The translations under genes and the position numbers were made by a program. Positions 15,629 to 18,397 of a stretch of DNA of 18,397 bases are shown here, piece after piece; the stretch's first letter is position 1, and every line of letters starts with the position of its first letter. Source of the stretch: Bacteroidales bacterium (GTDB lineage: Bacteria; Bacteroidota; Bacteroidia; Bacteroidales; UBA10428). The DNA lies in the NCBI GenBank assembly GCA_016926235.1, contig JAFGOZ010000241.1:1-18397 (forward strand). The letters run 5' to 3'. The notes under the pieces were generated by a model that was given only the letters and a program-made list of their open reading frames with translations, did no database searches and was not told the origin of the DNA.

Positions 15629-16549
15629 TCAGAACAAATCCGAATTATTTCTTTTTATACCAAACCATCCAAGCACTTTCCATTTAATGAAACTGGCTGT
15701 ATAAATAGCATACTTCTTAAATATATACTTATATGCCAGAATACTTGTTGTATGTATCTTATTAAACTTAAGGTCTTTAACTAAATTGGTATTTGATTTA
15801 ATAGAAAACAAACTTTCAATAAACTGCTTAATTGTTTTGTTTTCTATATGGCTAATCCCTGTAGTTTCAGTATCATTTAGCAACTGTAAATTGGGATATA
15901 CTATATTATGAAAACCTGCTTTTTTTGCTCGCAATGCAAAATCCATGTCTCCGAAATATTGTGGAAAATTAATCTCATCAAAAAGACCAATTTTATCAAA
16001 AACATCCCGGTGGATCAAATCGCCTTGTCCTAAGAACCAATCAACTTCTGTGATTTTATTGTATTTAGGGCCATCAACTTCTTGTCGGCCAATTAAAGAT
16101 CTGAAACCATTATGTGGATTAAATGTTCCACCTGCACCAAAAATTATATAAGGACGAATTTTATAATATATCTTTGAACAGATGATGGTTTGGTGATCCC
16201 ATTTTTCCAGAATTGACTGTAAATTGTCGAAGTAATCGTTTATTGGGATGATATCATTTTCCCATAGTAAAATGAATTCCGTATTCAACTCATTGAAAGC
16301 AAATCGGATACAAAGATTCATGCTTCCGCTCCACCACAAATGTCCATTTCCTTGTAAAACAATAACTTCAGGATGTTCTAATCGGATATAATCTGAAGTC
16401 CCGTCGGTGGAACCATCATCCACAACAATTGTAAAGATCTCATTCTTTGTGTAAAATGAAGTCTTTTTCTGTTGTCTCAATTTAGTGAGACATTCTTTAG
16501 TGCATGATAATCTATTATGAACCGGAAATACTACTGCAACCTTCTTCAT
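15629..16549 (-). CDS. Glycosyltransferase family 2
   Basis: A 306-residue GT-A enzyme beginning directly with the first strand (VAVVFPVHNR, 4-13). IVVDDGSTDGT (41-51) is the nucleotide-binding motif. ILLWENDIIP (93-102) stands at the DxD metal site, as END instead of the common NND/DDD. NGHLWWSGSMN (68-78) and GDMDFALRAKKAG (200-212) match the acceptor/catalytic region of rhamnosyltransferase-like members. The C-terminus has an extra basic, aromatic tail (about 255-306) that could sit on the membrane. It is the first gene of the minus-strand block, with its ATG at 16549 facing a long divergent intergenic region, so a promoter is expected within 16550-16700. Confidence 0.92.
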   Translation of the reverse strand: MKKVAVVFPVHNRLSCTKECLTKLRQQKKTSFYTKNEIFTIVVDDGSTDGTSDYIRLEHPEVIVLQGNGHLWWSGSMNLCIRFAFNELNTEFILLWENDIIPINDYFDNLQSILEKWDHQTIICSKIYYKIRPYIIFGAGGTFNPHNGFRSLIGRQEVDGPKYNKITEVDWFLGQGDLIHRDVFDKIGLFDEINFPQYFGDMDFALRAKKAGFHNIVYPNLQLLNDTETTGISHIENKTIKQFIESLFSIKSNTNLVKDLKFNKIHTTSILAYKYIFKKYAIYTASFIKWKVLGWFGIKRNNSDLF

Positions 16550-16987
16550 TAATTGGATTTTGTTTTGTGTATTACTTCAATTGACTGAATGATGATAAAT
16601 ATTCATTACTTAGTATTATCATACAGATGATGTGAGTATGGGTAAATAAGTAACGGATACGAGATACATGTATGAATTACGCCCATATACATAGAAAAAC
16701 TACTCGGATATCATTATGCTGATTTAACATATATGATTTGATGATTCAGGAATTAAAAATCATACAGTCAGGCAAAAGTATAAAATTATTTCGGAAAATC
16801 AGTATTACTCCCATGGTTTTAGCAGTCCTCTCCATACGATGATTATTCCCAAAAATTATGCAACTTGCACGAATACAAAAACAAATTACTAATTTTGATA
16901 ATTAAGTTGAACAGCTTGTTTTGTATCGATATTGTTACAAATACTTTTTTAACATTATTCAAGATTATAAGCGACAAAAAAGTCACT
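16550..16987. other. Divergent intergenic region between GT2 and acyltransferase genes
   Basis: 438 AT-rich bases lie between two genes pointing away from each other. A plausible plus-strand promoter is at 16920-16949. I found no clear minus-strand promoter match for the GT2 gene. The open frame continues upstream of the acyltransferase ATG to a TTG at 16865, and a 91-codon minus-strand frame crosses 16843-17118. Both look like by-products of AT-rich sequence, and the latter overlaps the acyltransferase coding start. No repeats or RNA genes were recognised. Confidence 0.55.
16920..16949 (+). promoter_or_regulatory. Candidate Bacteroidota-type promoter for the acyltransferase gene
   Basis: TTTG at 16920-16923 and TACTTTTT at 16942-16949 match the Bacteroidota housekeeping promoter TTTG / TAnnTTTG (seven of eight bases in the second box) with an 18-base spacer, slightly short of the usual spacing. 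The ATG at 16988 lies 38 bases beyond the second box, a normal leader length. If it is real, the coding region cannot start at the upstream TTG at 16865. Confidence 0.35.
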
Positions 16988-18019
16988 ATGAACAAAGGAT
17001 ATTTTTGGATAGATAACCTGCGAGTTATTGCTACCTTAAGTGTTATTTTATTACACGTTTCTGCTGTTCCTGTTACCCAATTTGGTATAATAGATATTGG
17101 TATTTGGTGGGCAGGCAATATCCTTAATGGAAGTGTACGGTTTTGTGTTCCTATTTTCTTTATGATCTCAGGAGCCTTGCTTCTATCTAAAGATTACACT
17201 TTATCTATTTTTATAAAAAAGAGATTTTTAAGACTTTTACCGCCATTTATTTTTTGGAGTTTAATTTATATAACCTATAGGTTAGTAATAGACTTCCATA
17301 ACGGATTAACAATGAGTTTCTTTGAAATCTGTAAATATGTTATTATAAAATTATGTCAAGGAAGTAGTGATCATTTATGGTTCGTATACTATATTATGGG
17401 TCTTTATTTAGTAATACCTATTATAAGAAAATGGATAAAGAATGCTGACAACAATGAAATTATATATTTTCTTTCTATATGGGGAGTAACTTTAATAATT
17501 AATTTTTCCTTTTTGAAAACCTATAAACCAAGTTTTAATTTAATATATTTCTCAGGGCACCTTGGTTATATGGTTTTGGGATACTTCTTATCAGAGAATA
17601 TAAATAAAATATTAAATAACAAATGGATTGCTCTTGCTATGGTTGCTGTTGGAAATTTATTAACGATATTGGGAACCTATTTTCTGTCAGAAAAAATTAA
17701 CTCATTTGATACCTCACTGTATGTTTATCTGACTCCCAATGTTGCATTAAGTGCTATTGGGATTTTTCTTCTTTTTAAGAATTTAGAAATTAAGTCAGTT
17801 GTTTATTTCAATTTGGTAAATGTTATAAGCAAAAATAGTTACGGAATCTACTTGATTCACATGTTGGTTTTGGCAATAATCTCAAAAGTTGGAATAAATT
17901 GGGAAATGGCAACTCCGGCAATAAGTTTGGTTATTGTAACATTTGTTTGCTTCTTTGTTTCATGTTGCGTTATTTTTATTATGAATAAAATCAAGATTTT
18001 AAATAAAATAGCAGGATAA
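16988..18019 (+). CDS. Membrane O-acyltransferase (acyltransferase family 3, OafA/WecH-like)
   Basis: A 343-residue integral membrane protein with about ten hydrophobic segments. Near its start it has the family R-X10-H motif: R12 and H23 in NLRVIATLSVILLHVSA. RFCVPIFFMISGALLL follows, then KRFLRLLPPFIFWSLIY and the conserved-type end KNSYGIYLIHMLVL. Such proteins move acyl groups, usually acetyl from acetyl-CoA, onto surface sugars across the cytoplasmic membrane. The frame is open upstream to a TTG at 16865, adding 41 residues unlike the family; the ATG at 16988, just before YFWIDNLR, fits family start sites and a predicted promoter. Base composition is visibly lower in GC than the central genes: 12 of 60 bases at 17461-17520 against 24 of 60 at 4981-5040, suggesting separate origin. 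It is transcribed alone and opposite to its neighbours. Confidence 0.9.
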   Translation: MNKGYFWIDNLRVIATLSVILLHVSAVPVTQFGIIDIGIWWAGNILNGSVRFCVPIFFMISGALLLSKDYTLSIFIKKRFLRLLPPFIFWSLIYITYRLVIDFHNGLTMSFFEICKYVIIKLCQGSSDHLWFVYYIMGLYLVIPIIRKWIKNADNNEIIYFLSIWGVTLIINFSFLKTYKPSFNLIYFSGHLGYMVLGYFLSENINKILNNKWIALAMVAVGNLLTILGTYFLSEKINSFDTSLYVYLTPNVALSAIGIFLLFKNLEIKSVVYFNLVNVISKNSYGIYLIHMLVLAIISKVGINWEMATPAISLVIVTFVCFFVSCCVIFIMNKIKILNKIAG

Positions 18020-18149
18020 TCTAAGCAACGAAAAAACTTACATTTATTTTGATTGTTAAGTATTTCAAAGTGTTCCTATGGTTACTCAAGTTTGTTATGG
18101 ACAGAAATATCGATTGTAATATTTTCATTAGCCTTTTTAATTTTTGCCA

Positions 18150-18397
18150 TTAGGTTTCTGTTCTTCTGTTGGTTGTTAAGGTCTGAAAATCGGATGTATC
18201 AATCATATACATCAAACATGCGACGCAAACAATGAAATGAGATACACTGAAACCCTCACCTGTAAGAAGCGACATAGCAATGGTAATAAACACATATCTG
18301 ATATAGATAAAATTTGATGGAATCTTAAGCATGATTGATTTAATACAAATGCCCAAAACACCGATAACGAATAAAGGTCCATAGATAGCATAATTAC
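18150..18397 (-). CDS. Polytopic membrane protein, C-terminal fragment (possible polysaccharide polymerase or ligase)
   Basis: The minus-strand frame is open from the right edge (first full codon at 18395) to a TAA at 18152-18150, giving about 81 residues. It reads NYAIYGPLFVIGVLGI, then IRYVFITIAMSLLTGEGF and SHFIVCVACLMYM, hydrophobic segments joined by short polar turns, ending in a hydrophilic tail (TLTTNRRTET). This is typical of the C-terminus of a multi-spanning membrane protein. In a glycan locus, a Wzy-type polymerase or O-antigen ligase is the obvious candidate, but these are too divergent to confirm from a fragment. The rest lies outside the window. The gap to the convergent acyltransferase gene is 130 bases with no clear terminator. 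Confidence 0.6.
   Translation of the reverse strand, partial: NYAIYGPLFVIGVLGICIKSIMLKIPSNFIYIRYVFITIAMSLLTGEGFSVSHFIVCVACLMYMIDTSDFQTLTTNRRTET

Noticed and set aside
16865..16987. 41-residue N-terminal extension of the acyltransferase from a TTG start
   Set aside because: The family R-X10-H motif normally lies within the first few dozen residues, which fits the ATG at 16988; a promoter-like sequence lies inside the extension.
16843..17118. 91-codon minus-strand open frame
   Set aside because: It overlaps the start of the well-supported acyltransferase gene on the opposite strand and has no family features.

Overview
The window looks like a surface-polysaccharide (capsule, O-antigen or exopolysaccharide) locus from a member of the Bacteroidota, probably Bacteroidales/Marinilabiliales-like. 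The reasons are the AT-rich DNA, A/T-rich gene leaders with no clear Shine-Dalgarno sequence, a very large secreted cadherin/beta-helix protein, and a gene set typical of glycan loci in that phylum. No rRNA, tRNA, CRISPR array, insertion sequence or phage gene was found. The phylum assignment is inference; no taxonomic marker is present.

Layout. (1) 1-2805, minus strand: the N-terminal 935 residues of a secreted protein built from two successive [cadherin-like + right-handed beta-helix] modules; it runs off the left edge. (2) 2806-3242: AT-rich intergenic region between divergent genes. (3) 3243-7757, plus strand: a GT-B glycosyltransferase, a 714-residue fused dehydrogenase (alcohol-dehydrogenase-like half plus Gfo/Idh/MocA half) and an alpha/alpha-toroid protein, tightly spaced. 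(4) 7870-11757, plus strand: a DUF354 protein, a Gfo/Idh/MocA oxidoreductase, an aldo/keto-reductase-like TIM barrel without recognisable catalytic residues, and a SAM methyltransferase-like protein. (5) 11782-16549, minus strand, convergent with block 4: an asparagine-synthetase-like protein, a polysaccharide deacetylase, a GT4 and a GT2 glycosyltransferase. (6) 16550-18397: a divergent intergenic region with a plausible Bacteroidota-type promoter, a membrane O-acyltransferase (plus strand), and the C-terminal end of a polytopic membrane protein (minus strand) entering from the right edge.

How the genes may work together. Three glycosyltransferases would assemble a repeat unit. The O-acyltransferase, deacetylase, methyltransferase-like and asparagine-synthetase-like proteins would decorate or trim it. 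The oxidoreductases, with the toroid and DUF354 proteins, would make or reshape an unusual sugar, perhaps a uronic acid or an epimerised sugar. The truncated membrane protein could be the polymerase or ligase. No flippase, export channel or priming transferase lies inside the window, so the locus continues outside it. The most interesting parts are the DUF354/Gfo-Idh/AKR-like trio and the fused-dehydrogenase/toroid pair, whose chemistry I cannot assign from known pathways.
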